Shown here in pieces: positions 12,447-24,238 of a DNA stretch of 64,000 bases; within the stretch, counting starts at the first letter, position 1, and every line of letters starts with the position of its first letter. Position numbers and translations under genes: made by a program. The notes below the pieces were generated by a model. The model worked only from the letters and a program-made list of their open reading frames with translations. It was not told the origin of the DNA and ran no database searches. Source of the DNA: Roseomonas gilardii (GTDB taxonomy: Bacteria; Pseudomonadota; Alphaproteobacteria; Acetobacterales; Acetobacteraceae); assembly GCF_001941945.1 (NCBI RefSeq), contig NZ_CP015583.1, forward strand, positions 2,301,501-2,365,500. The letters are read 5' to 3'.

Positions 12447-12639
12447 CTGCGATACCCCTCCGGTGATCACCAACAATACGGGGGAAGTCCCGAGCGGAAC
12501 CTCCCCCTCCTGGCCGGGACACTAGGCAGCGCGGTTTCCGGCCGTCAACGGCCCGGAACCGCGGAGAAGCCGCGCCTCGCGCACTTCCCCGGGAGAAGCG
12601 GCAGCATGGCCACGATGGTCACGCCGCATCGCACAAGAA

Positions 12640-12667
12640 GGGGCGGAGGCCCTGAGGCCCCCGCCCC
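12640..12667 (-). terminator. Rho-independent terminator of lon
   Basis: Ten bases after the lon stop, the minus strand forms a 12-bp GC-rich stem (GGGGCGGGGGCC paired with GGCCTCCGCCCC, one G-T pair) with a four-base loop, followed by TTCTTG. This is a good intrinsic terminator between lon and hup. Confidence 0.75.
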
Positions 12668-12677
12668 CTCGCAGGGA

Positions 12678-15086
<2,409 letters not shown>

Positions 15087-15128
15087 GGGACCTCACTATG
15101 GACAGTCGGCCCGGGGCCGCCCACAGGA

Positions 15129-15146
15129 AAGCCCGACCTCGGGCTT
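15129..15146 (-). other. Stem-loop between clpX and lon
   Basis: AAGCCCGA and TCGGGCTT form an almost loopless perfect palindrome, followed on the minus strand by TTCCTG. It could be a late clpX terminator or a structured element in the lon leader; the sequence does not decide. Confidence 0.4.
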
Positions 15147-15205
15147 CCATCGAACGGCACGGCCCCGGCGCCACGGGGATGGGATGACAGATGGTGCGCC
15201 GCGCC

Positions 15206-15230
15206 CTTGCATACAACCGTGTAGGTCAAG
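15206..15230 (-). promoter_or_regulatory. lon: Possible lon promoter/operator dyad
   Basis: The minus strand reads CTTGACC, then TACA, CGGT, TGTA, ending in CAAG. This is an imperfect dyad with a good -35-like TTGACC about 120-145 bases before the lon ATG. A matching -10 at standard spacing is not obvious, so promoter class (sigma-70, RpoH or a MerR-type spacing) is undecided. Confidence 0.3.
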
Positions 15231-15270
15231 ACCCTTTCGGCGGTGCGGGCGGGCGCGGCTCCCATCGGCG

Positions 15271-16527
15271 TCAGGCGGAGGTCTGTTCCGCCGGACGCTC
15301 GCCATAGATGAACAGCGGCGTGGCCCGTCCCTCGGCCACCTCCTTGTTCACCACGACCTCCTCGACCTGATCCAGGCCGGGCAGCTCGAACATGGTCCCG
15401 AGCAGGATGTTCTCCATGATCGAGCGCAGCCCGCGGGCGCCCGTCTTGCGCTGGATCGCCCGCATGGCCACCGAGCGCAGCGCGTCCTCGGTGAAGGTCA
15501 GCTTGGTGGCCTCCATCTCGAACAGGCGCTGGTACTGCTTCAGCAGGGCGTTCTTCGGCTTGGTCAGGATCTCGATGAGCGCCTTCTCGTCCAGGTCCTC
15601 CAGCGTCGCGACCACCGGCAGGCGGCCGATGAACTCGGGGATCAGGCCGAACTTCAGCAGGTCCTCGGGCTCCACCTCGCGCAGGATGGCACCCTGGCGC
15701 CGCTCGTCCGGCCCACGGACCTCGGCACCGAAGCCGATGCCCGACCCCTTGCCCTTGGCAGCGATGATCTTGTCCAGGCCGGCAAAGGCACCGCCCACGA
15801 TGAACAGGATGTTCGAGGTATCGACCTGGAGGAATTCCTGCTGCGGATGCTTCCGGCCGCCCTGGGGCGGGACGGAGGCCACCGTGCCCTCCATGATCTT
15901 GAGCAGCGCCTGCTGGACGCCCTCGCCGCTCACGTCGCGCGTGATCGAGGGGTTGTCCGACTTGCGGCTGATCTTGTCGACCTCGTCGATATAGACGATG
16001 CCGCGCTGCGCCCGCTCGACATTGTAGTCGGCCGACTGCAACAGCTTCAGGATGATGTTCTCGACATCCTCGCCGACATAGCCCGCCTCGGTCAGCGTCG
16101 TGGCGTCGGCCATGGTGAAGGGCACGTCGAGGATGCGGGCCAGCGTCTGGGCGAGCAGCGTCTTGCCCGAGCCGGTCGGCCCGATCAGCATGATGTTGCT
16201 CTTGGCGATCTCGACGTCGCCGGACTTCCCGCCCGCGGCCAGCCGCTTGTAATGATTATGGACTGCCACCGAGAGCACCTTCTTGGCGTGCTCCTGGCCG
16301 ATCACGTAATCATCGAGAACCTTGCAGATCTCCTTCGGGGTCGGCACCCCGTCGCGAGACTTCACGAGGTGCGTCTTATGCTCCTCGCGAATGATATCCA
16401 TGCACAGCTCGACGCATTCATCGCAGATGAACACGGTCGGACCGGCGATAAGCTTGCGCACCTCATGCTGCGACTTGCCGCAGAAGGAGCAGTACAGTGT
16501 ATTCTTCGAGTCGCCGGACTTGCTCAT
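15271..16527 (-). CDS. clpX: ClpX, ATPase subunit of ClpXP protease
   Basis: AAA+ unfoldase that feeds substrates to ClpP. The 418-residue protein begins with the zinc-binding domain (Cys13, Cys16, Cys35, Cys38), then Walker A GPTGSGKT at residues 116-123, Walker [10 protein letters not shown], and the GYVGEDVE pore loop. It lies 168 bases after clpP on the same strand, the standard tig-clpP-clpX-lon order. Confidence 0.98.
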   Translation of the reverse strand: MSKSGDSKNTLYCSFCGKSQHEVRKLIAGPTVFICDECVELCMDIIREEHKTHLVKSRDGVPTPKEICKVLDDYVIGQEHAKKVLSVAVHNHYKRLAAGGKSGDVEIAKSNIMLIGPTGSGKTLLAQTLARILDVPFTMADATTLTEAGYVGEDVENIILKLLQSADYNVERAQRGIVYIDEVDKISRKSDNPSITRDVSGEGVQQALLKIMEGTVASVPPQGGRKHPQQEFLQVDTSNILFIVGGAFAGLDKIIAAKGKGSGIGFGAEVRGPDERRQGAILREVEPEDLLKFGLIPEFIGRLPVVATLEDLDEKALIEILTKPKNALLKQYQRLFEMEATKLTFTEDALRSVAMRAIQRKTGARGLRSIMENILLGTMFELPGLDQVEEVVVNKEVAEGRATPLFIYGERPAEQTSA

Positions 16528-16695
16528 GCTCGCTCCTGACCCCGGTTACCGTCCCCTGGACGCGGAACGCCCGGGTTTCGCCCGAAGGGCAAAGGGTACT
16601 CTAGACCCCGTATGACAAATGGGGGAAGCCTCGGGCGCCGGCGAGCCCCCAAAGAACACATCTCCGGGTTGCTCGCCGGGCATCTCCTGCGCGGC

Positions 16696-17352
16696 TCAGA
16701 CGGGCTTGGGCGCCGCGCCATCAGCCGTCGCGCTGATCGGGCGCTGCTCCACCACCTGGTCGATCAGCCCGAAATCACGGGCCTCTTCGGCCGACATATA
16801 GGTGTCGCGCTCCAGCTTCGCCTCGATCGCCTCGACCGGCTGGCCGGTATGCTTCACGTAGATCTCGTTCAGCCGCTTGCGCAGGCTCAGGATCTCGCGC
16901 GCCTGGATCTCGATGTCTGTCGCCTGACCCTGGGCACCGCCGGAGGGCTGGTGCACCATGATCCGGCCGTTCGGCAGGGAGAAGCGCTTGCCCTTCTCGC
17001 CGGCGGTCAGCAGCAGGGAACCCATGGAGGCCGCCATGCCCATGCAGACCGTGCTGACGGGCGCGCGGACATACTGCATCGTGTCGTAGATCGCGAGGCC
17101 CGCCGACACCACGCCGCCCGGAGAATTGATGTAGAACGAGATTTCCTTGTTCGGGTTCTCGCTCTCCAGGAACAGAAGCTGGGCGCAGATCAGCGAGGCC
17201 ATGCCGTCATAGACCTGGCCCGTCATGAAGATGATCCGCTCCTTCAGAAGGCGCGAATAGATGTCGAAGGAACGCTCCCCGCGAGCGGTCTGCTCGATGA
17301 CCATGGGAACGAGCGTATTGTTGTAGATCTCAACCGGATCGCGGTCACGCAT
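16696..17352 (-). CDS. clpP: ClpP proteolytic subunit
   Basis: Serine peptidase of the ClpXP/ClpAP complexes. The start at [12 protein letters not shown] gives 218 residues; the frame is open 350 bases further upstream, but that leader is proline/arginine-rich and not conserved-looking. The catalytic triad is Ser109 (GMAASMGS), His134 (MVHQPSGG) and Asp183 (ERDTYMS). It sits between tig and clpX. Confidence 0.97.
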   Translation of the reverse strand: MRDRDPVEIYNNTLVPMVIEQTARGERSFDIYSRLLKERIIFMTGQVYDGMASLICAQLLFLESENPNKEISFYINSPGGVVSAGLAIYDTMQYVRAPVSTVCMGMAASMGSLLLTAGEKGKRFSLPNGRIMVHQPSGGAQGQATDIEIQAREILSLRKRLNEIYVKHTGQPVEAIEAKLERDTYMSAEEARDFGLIDQVVEQRPISATADGAAPKPV

Positions 17353-17724
17353 GTCACTTCCTTTCGCCACCGGGCCCAAACCGATGCTGGCGGCGGAAGG
17401 GCACGAAGGCAACCGCCTCCCGGCCCGTCCGGTCCCCAGTTCCGGCCCTCCCCGGGGGTATATGCCCGGCGGGAATTGACGAAACATGTGGCGAACCGGC
17501 CCGCCCCGGCACGTCGCGCGCCTCGGCGGAACCAAGATGGCCCGCCCTGCCCACCGATGGAAGGGGGCGGAAGACAGATCGGTGACCAGGGGGGCGGCAC
17601 CGGGGGCGGCACCGGGGGACGGCACCGCGCCGGCCCCGCCCCGGCGGGTGGGAAGCCACCGGGCGGAGCCCGGCGGCAGGCAGGGCGCGGCCGGCGGCCG
17701 CGCCACAGGGTCAGTGAAGCCGGA
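17353..17724. other. Gene-free stretch between tig and clpP
   Basis: This 372-base interval probably holds the clpP promoter. The open frames crossing it are very GC-rich and lack start signals. It contains three tandem copies of a 12-13 base unit (see the repeat entry). No terminator with a T-run was seen after tig. Confidence 0.6.
17590..17626. repeat. Three tandem 12-13 bp GC-rich repeats
   Basis: GGGGGCGGCACC occurs twice head to tail and is followed by a 13-base variant with one extra A (GGGGGACGGCACC). The array lies in the tig-clpP interval. No function is evident. Confidence 0.75.
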
Positions 17725-19104
17725 TCAGGCCGCGTCGGTGGCCTTGGCCTTCGCGTCCTCGGGGGCCTGCAGCTCCTCGGGCGTCACGCTGCGCTCGTTG
17801 ACCTTGGCCAGCTCCAGCATGAAGTCCACGACCTTCTCCTCGAAGAGCGGGGCGCGGATGCTGTCCATGGCCTGCGGGTTGCGCTGGAAGTACTCCATCA
17901 CCTGCTTCTCCTGGCCGGGATAGCGGCCGGCCTCGGCGCGCATGGCCCGCAGGATCTCCTCCTGCCCGACCTGCACGCCGTTGGTGCGGCCGATCTCGCT
18001 GACCAGCAGGCCCAGGCGGATGCGGCGCTCGGCGATCTTGCGGTACTCGGCCCGCAGGGTCTCCTCGTCCTTGCCCTTGTCCTCCTCGTCCAGGCGACCG
18101 GCCTTCAGGTCGGCCTCGACCCGCTGCCAGATGCCCTCGAACTCGGCATCCACCAGGCCCTGCGGCACCGGGAAGTCGGCGCGCTCGGCCAGGGCGTCCA
18201 GGAGCTGGCGCTTGACCTTCAGGCGGGAGGCCTGGTCGTACTGGCTCTGGATGATCTCCTTCATCTGGTTCCGGAGATCCTCGATGCCGCCCGGTACGCC
18301 GACCTTCTGGGCGAACTCGTCGTCCAGCGCCGGCTTCACCGCCTTCTTCAGCGCCTTGGCCGTCATCTCGAAGACCGCGGGGCGGCCGGCGAGGTCAGGG
18401 GCGTGGTATTCCTCGGGGAAGGTCACATCGACATGCCGGGTCTCGCCGACCTTGATGCCGACCAGCCCGTCCGCGAAGCCCGGAATGAAGCCCTCGCCGC
18501 CCAGCTCCACCGGCATGTCGCTGCCGCTGCCGCCCTGGAACTCCTCCAGATCGCCCTCGGGATTGTCCTTCGGGCGGGCACGGCCCACGAAGTCCACGAT
18601 CACCGTGTCGCCGGCCTCGGCGGGGCGCTCCTCGGTCACGTCCTCCAGCGAGGCCGCGCGGGTCGCCAGACCCTCCAGCGCCTTGGTCACCTCCTCCTCG
18701 GAGGGCTCGGCCTTCAGCCGCTCCACCTCGATCGAGGCGAATTCCGGCATCGGGATCTCGGGCAGGACCTCCATCTCGATATGGAAGGCGACGTCCTTGC
18801 CCTCGCCGATCTCCTCGCTCTTCAGCTCCACCTTGGGCTGCTGCGCCGGCTTCAGCCCGCGCTCGGAGAGCAGGTCACGGGTCGCGGTCTGCACCGCCTC
18901 CTCCAGCACCTCCCCGTTGATGGCCGTGCCGTAGCGGTTCTTGACCACCGACATCGGCACCTTGCCCGGGCGGAAGCCCGGCAGCCGGAGATCCCTGGCC
19001 ACGGCCGCCAGGCGCTTGTTCCGCGCCGCGTCCACCTCGGCCGCCTGCACCACCACGTCAAAGGAGCGCTTCAGCCCCTCCGTCGCGACCTCGGTCACCT
19101 GCAT
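17725..19104 (-). CDS. tig: Trigger factor (ribosome-associated chaperone)
   Basis: Peptidyl-prolyl isomerase and chaperone that binds the ribosome near the exit tunnel. The start at MQVTEVATEGLKR gives 459 residues; the longer frame would run through the tRNA-Leu gene. The N-terminal ribosome-binding domain includes the GFRPGKVPMSVVKNRYG signature near residue 45; the central FKBP-type domain and a long helical C-terminal domain follow. It begins the tig-clpP-clpX-lon block. Confidence 0.97.
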   Translation of the reverse strand: MQVTEVATEGLKRSFDVVVQAAEVDAARNKRLAAVARDLRLPGFRPGKVPMSVVKNRYGTAINGEVLEEAVQTATRDLLSERGLKPAQQPKVELKSEEIGEGKDVAFHIEMEVLPEIPMPEFASIEVERLKAEPSEEEVTKALEGLATRAASLEDVTEERPAEAGDTVIVDFVGRARPKDNPEGDLEEFQGGSGSDMPVELGGEGFIPGFADGLVGIKVGETRHVDVTFPEEYHAPDLAGRPAVFEMTAKALKKAVKPALDDEFAQKVGVPGGIEDLRNQMKEIIQSQYDQASRLKVKRQLLDALAERADFPVPQGLVDAEFEGIWQRVEADLKAGRLDEEDKGKDEETLRAEYRKIAERRIRLGLLVSEIGRTNGVQVGQEEILRAMRAEAGRYPGQEKQVMEYFQRNPQAMDSIRAPLFEEKVVDFMLELAKVNERSVTPEELQAPEDAKAKATDAA

Positions 19105-19162
19105 GTCGTTCGGTCCCAGTTCCAAAATCTCTGTGCGGCATCGCCCGCGGCGGGGCGGTGGC

Positions 19163-19247
19163 TGGTGCGGGCGGAGGGACTTGAACCCCCACGACTTGCG
19201 CCACTGGAACCTAAATCCAGCGTGTCTACCAATTCCACCACGCCCGC
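19163..19247 (-). tRNA. tRNA-Leu (TAG)
   Basis: 85 bases with encoded CCA. Acceptor GCGGGCG pairs with CGCCCGC; the anticodon stem CTGGA/TCCAG encloses TTTAGGT (anticodon TAG); a long variable arm typical of leucine tRNA follows. It lies just upstream of tig on the same strand. Confidence 0.97.
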
Positions 19248-19413
19248 ATGCGCCGTGCCGTCGAAGCGCCGGCGTGTAACCCATAGGACTGGCATTTCCA
19301 AGCCGGCAGCCGGGCTTTCACGCCCCTTCCGCCACGAATCCACCCTTCCCGGTCTCCCACGGGACCTGCGGCGGACGATGCCGGCCTGCGGAGGCAGCGG
19401 CCTCCGCGCCGCC

Positions 19414-20544
19414 TTACCCCCGCCGGATGCGGGGCTGCGGCCGCCGGGGCTGTCCGATCTTGCGGAAGGCATAGAGGAAGGAGGTCCAGCGCCCGGTCGG
19501 CAGGTCCAGCAGGCCGGTATCCTCGCGCAGCTCCACCGGCACGCAGCCATGCCGGTTCGCCAGGGCGAAGACCGCGCGTTGCGGGAAGACATGGAACTCC
19601 CGCTCCGCCACCGGCTCCCGCGCCAGGTATTCCTCGGTGGAGAAGCGATAGCCCTCGGCCCAGCCGGGCACCGAGAAGATCGCCATCCCTCCGTTGCGCA
19701 ACGCGGCGAAGGCCTGGTCCAGCACCGCCGCCACCACCGGCGGCGGGTCGTGCCACAGGGTCAGCCGGCTGTAGAACAGGTCATAGGCCCTGGCCGGGAC
19801 GAGGTTCTCCGCGGTGACGGGATGGAAGCGGACATTGCCGATCCCCGCCTCCTCCATCCGCGCCGTCGCCACGTCCAGATGCGGCCGCGAGATGTCGCAG
19901 GCGATCACCTCCCGGAACCAGGGCGCCACCTGCCCCGTCACCCGCCCGACGCCGCAGCCATATTCCAGCATGACCGGCAGGTCGGCGGTGGCGAGGCCAG
20001 CGCGACGGAAGATCGACAGGATCAGCCCGAGATCGAAGAGCCCGGTCTGGTAGAATCCCTCCCGGTGCGCCTCCAGGTTCTCCGGGCGGTGCTGCGGCAG
20101 GGGCAGCACCGACCAGTGCGGCGCCTCCTCGCCCAGCGCCGTCCAGCAGGCGGCCAGCCGCTCCAGCAGCCGCGCCAGTTCCTCGGGCGGCGCCTCGGCC
20201 TCGATCTCCTGCAGGGGCGCGTCCAGCGGCGCGAAGGGCGGTGGCGGGGTGATCGCCAGGCCGAGCCCGTCGAGCTTCGCCCGGAACTCGTCCGAGCCCA
20301 GGAATTCCTGCCGCAGCGTGGCGAGGTCCGGCGTCGCCGCCGCCCTGGCCGGCATCGCGGCGCGCTCGTCCGGATGCGGCTCCCGCCCCAGGATCAGGCG
20401 ATAGGCCGCGCGCACGTCCTCGGCCGTCACCTCCGCCCTCGCACGCCGTGGGGCCAGCGCCACCAGGGTGTCGCCTTCCGCCGGGGCCGTGTCGCGCCCT
20501 TCCGCGCTCTTCCCGTCTTCACGGGGCTGGCGATCGGCAAGCAT
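19414..20544 (-). CDS. Class I SAM-dependent methyltransferase with N-terminal DUF4214-like segment
   Basis: The central region has the SAM-binding motif LEYGCGVGRVTGQVAP, then an acidic residue at the second strand (VIACDISRPHLDVA) and NVRFHPVTAENL, typical of class I methyltransferases. Residues ~40-95 (VRAAYRLILGREPHPDERAA ... FLGSDEFRAKL) resemble the DUF4214 repeat found with glycan-modifying enzymes. The start at MLADRQPRED has a GGGAGG site seven bases upstream; 376 residues. The substrate is unknown; sugar or polysaccharide methylation is only a guess from the N-terminal segment. Confidence 0.85.
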   Translation of the reverse strand: MLADRQPREDGKSAEGRDTAPAEGDTLVALAPRRARAEVTAEDVRAAYRLILGREPHPDERAAMPARAAATPDLATLRQEFLGSDEFRAKLDGLGLAITPPPPFAPLDAPLQEIEAEAPPEELARLLERLAACWTALGEEAPHWSVLPLPQHRPENLEAHREGFYQTGLFDLGLILSIFRRAGLATADLPVMLEYGCGVGRVTGQVAPWFREVIACDISRPHLDVATARMEEAGIGNVRFHPVTAENLVPARAYDLFYSRLTLWHDPPPVVAAVLDQAFAALRNGGMAIFSVPGWAEGYRFSTEEYLAREPVAEREFHVFPQRAVFALANRHGCVPVELREDTGLLDLPTGRWTSFLYAFRKIGQPRRPQPRIRRG

Positions 20545-20584
20545 GATCCGCCTCCCATCCTTGACCCCGGCATGGCTAACACGG

Positions 20585-20597
20585 GTGCGGCGCACAA
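20585..20597. promoter_or_regulatory. Palindromic 13-mer upstream of the methyltransferase gene
   Basis: GTGCGGCGCACAA lies about 40 bases before the methyltransferase ATG. The same 13 bases occur upstream of the MFS gene near 61.7 kb. Its operator role is hypothetical. Confidence 0.3.
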
Positions 20598-20678
20598 ACG
20601 ACCACTTTCGCGGGAAAATCCATCATGTCCTGCCCGCAGGGGTCGTTATCCGTCAGCAGCAAACCGGTGGCCGCGGGG

Positions 20679-22130
20679 TCATCCGCCGGGGCGCGCCTCC
20701 TCCGCCCGGGCCAGCGCCGCCGGAATCCCGGCCACGACATCCTCCGCGATCAGCCCCGGTCCCGGCGGGGCGGCGGCGCCATGCACCCAGACCGCCGCGG
20801 CGGCGGCCTCGAAGGGCGGCATCCCCTGCGCCAGGAAGGCACCGCAGATCCCGGACAGCACATCCCCCGTCCCCGCCGTGGCCAGTCCCGCCGGAGCGTT
20901 GTCGTTGATCGCCACCCGCCCGTCCGGCGCGGCGATCACCGTGTCGCTGCCCTTCAACACCACCACCGCCCCGGTCCGCGCCGCCGCCGCGCGCGCCGAG
21001 GCCAGCCGGTCCTCCCCGGCCTCGCCGAAGACCCGCGCGAACTCCCCGGCATGGGGCGTGACGATGGAGGCACCGCGCAGCCGGTCCGGATTCCCGGCGC
21101 AGAGTGTCAGCGCCCCGGCATCCGCCACCACCGGCTGACGGTCGGCCAGCACCTTGTCCAGCAGGGCACCCGCCCGCTCATCCGGCGGCAGGCCCGGCCC
21201 GAGGACCCAGACCCGTCCCTTGCCGCCGATCATCCCATCCGCCGGCGGGTCGGCGATGATGTCGCCCGGCATGGCGACGCCGCGCAGGATGAAGGCCGCC
21301 CCCGGCGAGGTCGCGGCAACCGTCAGCATCCCCGCCCCCGCCCGGCGCGCCGCCGCCGCCGCCAGCCGCGCCGCGCCGGGCATGGTCGCACCGGCGGCCA
21401 CCACCACATGGCCGCGCTCGTGCTTGTGCATCGCCGCCGCCGGGCGCGGCAGGCGCCACAGCCAGGGCCCGTTGCGGAAGGCGCACGGCCCCACCTCGGC
21501 GATCACGGAATCCGGCAGGCCGATATCCGCCAGTTCCACCTCGCCGCAGAGATCGCGCCCCGGCAGCAGCAGGTGCCCCGGCTTCAGCCGCGCGAAACTC
21601 ACGGTGGCCACGGCCCGGGCCGCATGGCCCAGCACCTGCCCCGTGCCGCCATCCACGCCGCTCGGCACATCGACCGCCAGGACGGGCGCCGCGATGGCCC
21701 GCAGCACATCCGCTGCCACGCCGTCCACCGGGCGCGACAGGCCGGCGCCGAAGACCGCATCCACCACCGCCGCCGCCCGCGACACCGCTGCCGGGTCCCA
21801 GTCCAACCGTGGCCCGCGCCAGCGTGCCGCCGCTTCCGCCGCGGCCCCGCCCGGGCGCGGCTCCGCCAGGGCCGCCACCGCGACAGGCCAACCTTCCTGC
21901 GCCAGCAGCCGCGCCGCCACCCAGCCGTCGCCGCCATTATCCCCGGGCCCGCACAGCACCACGACACGCCGGGGCCGCCAGCACCGGCGCACCGCCCGCG
22001 CCACCGCCCGCCCGGCCGCCGCCATCAGCACCCGTGTCGGATGCCCCGCCTCGGCGGCCAGCGCATCGGCGCGGGCCATCTCGGCAGGGGTCAGCAGCTC
22101 CGGCGGAATGGGATGCGTCTTGCGGATCAA
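20679..22130 (-). CDS. nnr: Bifunctional NAD(P)HX epimerase / ADP-dependent NAD(P)HX dehydratase
   Basis: Metabolite-repair enzyme that converts hydrated NAD(P)H back to NAD(P)H. The N-terminal half is a YjeF-N epimerase domain with the loop VVLCGPGDNGGDGWVAARLL (residues ~55-75). The C-terminal half is a ribokinase-like dehydratase with GTPHAGE-type (IVTPHAGEFARVFGE) and AGTGDVLSGICGAFLAQG motifs. 483 residues, the usual length for the fused form. It is divergent from the hydrolase gene to its right. Confidence 0.95.
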   Translation of the reverse strand: MIRKTHPIPPELLTPAEMARADALAAEAGHPTRVLMAAAGRAVARAVRRCWRPRRVVVLCGPGDNGGDGWVAARLLAQEGWPVAVAALAEPRPGGAAAEAAARWRGPRLDWDPAAVSRAAAVVDAVFGAGLSRPVDGVAADVLRAIAAPVLAVDVPSGVDGGTGQVLGHAARAVATVSFARLKPGHLLLPGRDLCGEVELADIGLPDSVIAEVGPCAFRNGPWLWRLPRPAAAMHKHERGHVVVAAGATMPGAARLAAAAARRAGAGMLTVAATSPGAAFILRGVAMPGDIIADPPADGMIGGKGRVWVLGPGLPPDERAGALLDKVLADRQPVVADAGALTLCAGNPDRLRGASIVTPHAGEFARVFGEAGEDRLASARAAAARTGAVVVLKGSDTVIAAPDGRVAINDNAPAGLATAGTGDVLSGICGAFLAQGMPPFEAAAAAVWVHGAAAPPGPGLIAEDVVAGIPAALARAEEARPGG

Positions 22131-22381
22131 GCCAGGTTCCTCGCGAGGGCCGGTCGCCCTCCTGAAACAGCCGATGGAAAAGCCGGGCGAGCGATAGGAA
22201 GCCCGTGAGCGCCCGGCCCGGGAGCTTCCTGCGCCCCCGCGCCCATGTCACGCTGCCAACGCCCCGCCCCGCCCCTGGATGCGGGCACGGCCCCGCCCTT
22301 TCAGGCCCGGATGCCGGGCCGGGGCAGGCCGGAGAAGCGGGCGGGACGGGCGGAAGCTGCGGGCCAGCCGGAACGGAAGGG

Positions 22382-23299
22382 ATGATGACGATGACGGATT
22401 TGCACGGCCTCGACGGGCTGATCCAGCCGGCCGGCCCGCGTGGCGCCGCCACCCCGGACCGCGATGGCCTCCACCGGCGTGACATCATCGTCATGACCTC
22501 GCTGATGACCGGCCTGACCCTGGCCACCGCCCATGGCGCGGCGGCCCAGGTGATCCAGACGGACAATGTCGGCCTCTGGGCCGGCGAGGTGCAGATCCCC
22601 ACGGCCAATGCCCAGATCCCCGCCTATGCCGCCCGCCCGGCCGGCGAGGGCCCCTTCCCCACCGTGCTGGTGATCGAGGAGATCTTCGGCGTCCACGACT
22701 ACATCAAGGACATCTGCCGCCGCTTGGCCAAGGCCGGCTACCTCGCCGTGGCGCCGGAACTCTATGCCCGCCTCGCCGACCTCTCGAAGATGACCGACGT
22801 GCAGCAGATCGTGCGCGACGTGATCAGCAAGGCCCCCGACGCCACCATGCTGTCGGACCTTGACGCGACCGTGGCCTGGGCGAAGGCCGAGGGGCGCGGC
22901 GACACCGCGCGGCTCGGCGTCACCGGCTTCTGCCGCGGTGGCCGCAACACCTGGCTCTACGCCGCCCACAACCCGGCGCTGAAGGCCGCCGTCGCCTGGT
23001 ACGGGCCGGTCGGCGGCGGCACCAGCGACATCCAGCCGCGCACGCCCACGGACGTGGCCGCCGAGCTGAAATGCCCGCTCCTCGGCCTCTATGGCGGCGC
23101 CGACACGGGCATCCCGGTCGATCAGGTCCAGGCCGCCGCGGAGAAGGCCCGCACTGCCGGGAAGCAGGTCGAGATCGTGGTCTTTCCCGATGCCCCGCAC
23201 GGCTTCCACGCGGACTACCGCCCCAGCTACCGGCGCGAGGCCGCCGAGGATGGCTGGCGCCGCATGCTCGCCTGGTTCCGCCGCCACGGCGTGGCCTGA
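22382..23299 (+). CDS. Dienelactone-hydrolase family protein with Tat-type signal
   Basis: Alpha/beta hydrolase of the carboxymethylenebutenolidase family. Nucleophile Cys184 lies in GVTGFCRGGR, the supporting glutamate in VIEEIFGVHDY, the acid in YGGADTGIP and the histidine in DAPHGFHADYRPSY. Residues 30-56 (HRRDIIVM followed by a hydrophobic run and AHGAAAQ) look like a twin-arginine signal, so export is likely. Three clustered ATGs follow GGAAGG; the start may be 22382, 22385 or 22391. 305 residues from the first. The substrate is unknown. Confidence 0.88.
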   Translation: MMTMTDLHGLDGLIQPAGPRGAATPDRDGLHRRDIIVMTSLMTGLTLATAHGAAAQVIQTDNVGLWAGEVQIPTANAQIPAYAARPAGEGPFPTVLVIEEIFGVHDYIKDICRRLAKAGYLAVAPELYARLADLSKMTDVQQIVRDVISKAPDATMLSDLDATVAWAKAEGRGDTARLGVTGFCRGGRNTWLYAAHNPALKAAVAWYGPVGGGTSDIQPRTPTDVAAELKCPLLGLYGGADTGIPVDQVQAAAEKARTAGKQVEIVVFPDAPHGFHADYRPSYRREAAEDGWRRMLAWFRRHGVA

Positions 23300-23445
23300 G
23301 CCCCGGCCCGGCGGATGGCGCCCCGCGCGGGGTCGTTCGCCAAACCGGATGAAAAGCCCCAGTCTGTCGCCGGAGACGGATTCGCGCCGGCCGCACAGCC
23401 CCCGGGCTCGGTGGCGCCCGGCAGCCTCAGGAAAGAAGAACGGCA

Positions 23446-24072
23446 ATGGCATTCGTGGTGGCGGTGGCGAGCCAGAAGGGTGGCGCGGGCAAGTCCACGG
23501 TGGCGGCGAACCTGGCGACCGCCCTGCTGGCCGAGGGGGTTCCCGTCGCCCTGCTCGACACCGACCCGCAGGGCACGCTCAGCCGCTGGCACCAGGAACG
23601 CCCGGAGGACGCCCCGGCGCTGGATTTCGACGCCCCGGCGGGCTGGCGCGTGTCGCAGATGGTGGAGAAGCGCCGCAAGGCCCCCGGCTTCCTGATCCTC
23701 GACACGCCGCCGCATGCCGATGCCGATGCCCGCCGCGCCATCCGCTCGGCCGATCTCGTGCTCATCCCCCTGCAGCCCTCGATGCCCGATGTCTGGGCCA
23801 TCGACGCCACCCTCTCCGTCGCCGCCGACGAGAAGCGCCCCGTCGCCCTGTTGCTGAACCGCGTCCCCTCCCAGGGGCGGCTGCGGGACGAGGTGCGGGC
23901 GCATCTGCGCAAGCGCGACCTGCCGGTCCTGTCCGCCACGCTCGGCAACCGCACCGCCTTCGCCGCCGCCTTCGGGCGCGGCCTCGGCGCGGTGGAGGAC
24001 GCGCCGCGCGGCCTCGCCGCCCAGGAGGCCCGCGCCCTGGCCGCCGCCCTGCGGCGCGAGGCGGCGCCCTGA
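23446..24072 (+). CDS. ParA-family ATPase (orphan)
   Basis: Deviant Walker A P-loop ATPase: VASQKGGAGKSTVAANLATA at residues 7-26, with the signature lysine, then LLDTDPQGTLSRWHQE and LILDTPPHADAD. 208 residues, in the size class of short ParA/MinD-like proteins such as those positioning plasmids, chemoreceptors or other cargo. No parB or other partner gene is adjacent, so the cargo is unknown. Confidence 0.9.
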   Translation: MAFVVAVASQKGGAGKSTVAANLATALLAEGVPVALLDTDPQGTLSRWHQERPEDAPALDFDAPAGWRVSQMVEKRRKAPGFLILDTPPHADADARRAIRSADLVLIPLQPSMPDVWAIDATLSVAADEKRPVALLLNRVPSQGRLRDEVRAHLRKRDLPVLSATLGNRTAFAAAFGRGLGAVEDAPRGLAAQEARALAAALRREAAP

Positions 24073-24238
24073 AGCGACGTGCCGGTGCGACCGTCCCGGC
24101 AACGGCCCGCCATCCTGTGATCCCGGCTGTCTTCCTTTTGTCACGCTCCGGCGCCGGCCGCGTCTAAGCTCTGGCGGTCCGCGGGGACCCAGCAGAGCCA
24201 GGACATGGCCATCCCGCGGCAATCAGGAGGAAGAGCCC

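Noticed and set aside
16612-21138. Very long plus-strand open frame (about 1500 residues)
   Set aside because: It lies antisense to clpP, tig, tRNA-Leu, the methyltransferase and part of nnr, is arginine/histidine/leucine-rich and has no recognisable domain; long shadow frames are expected at this GC content.
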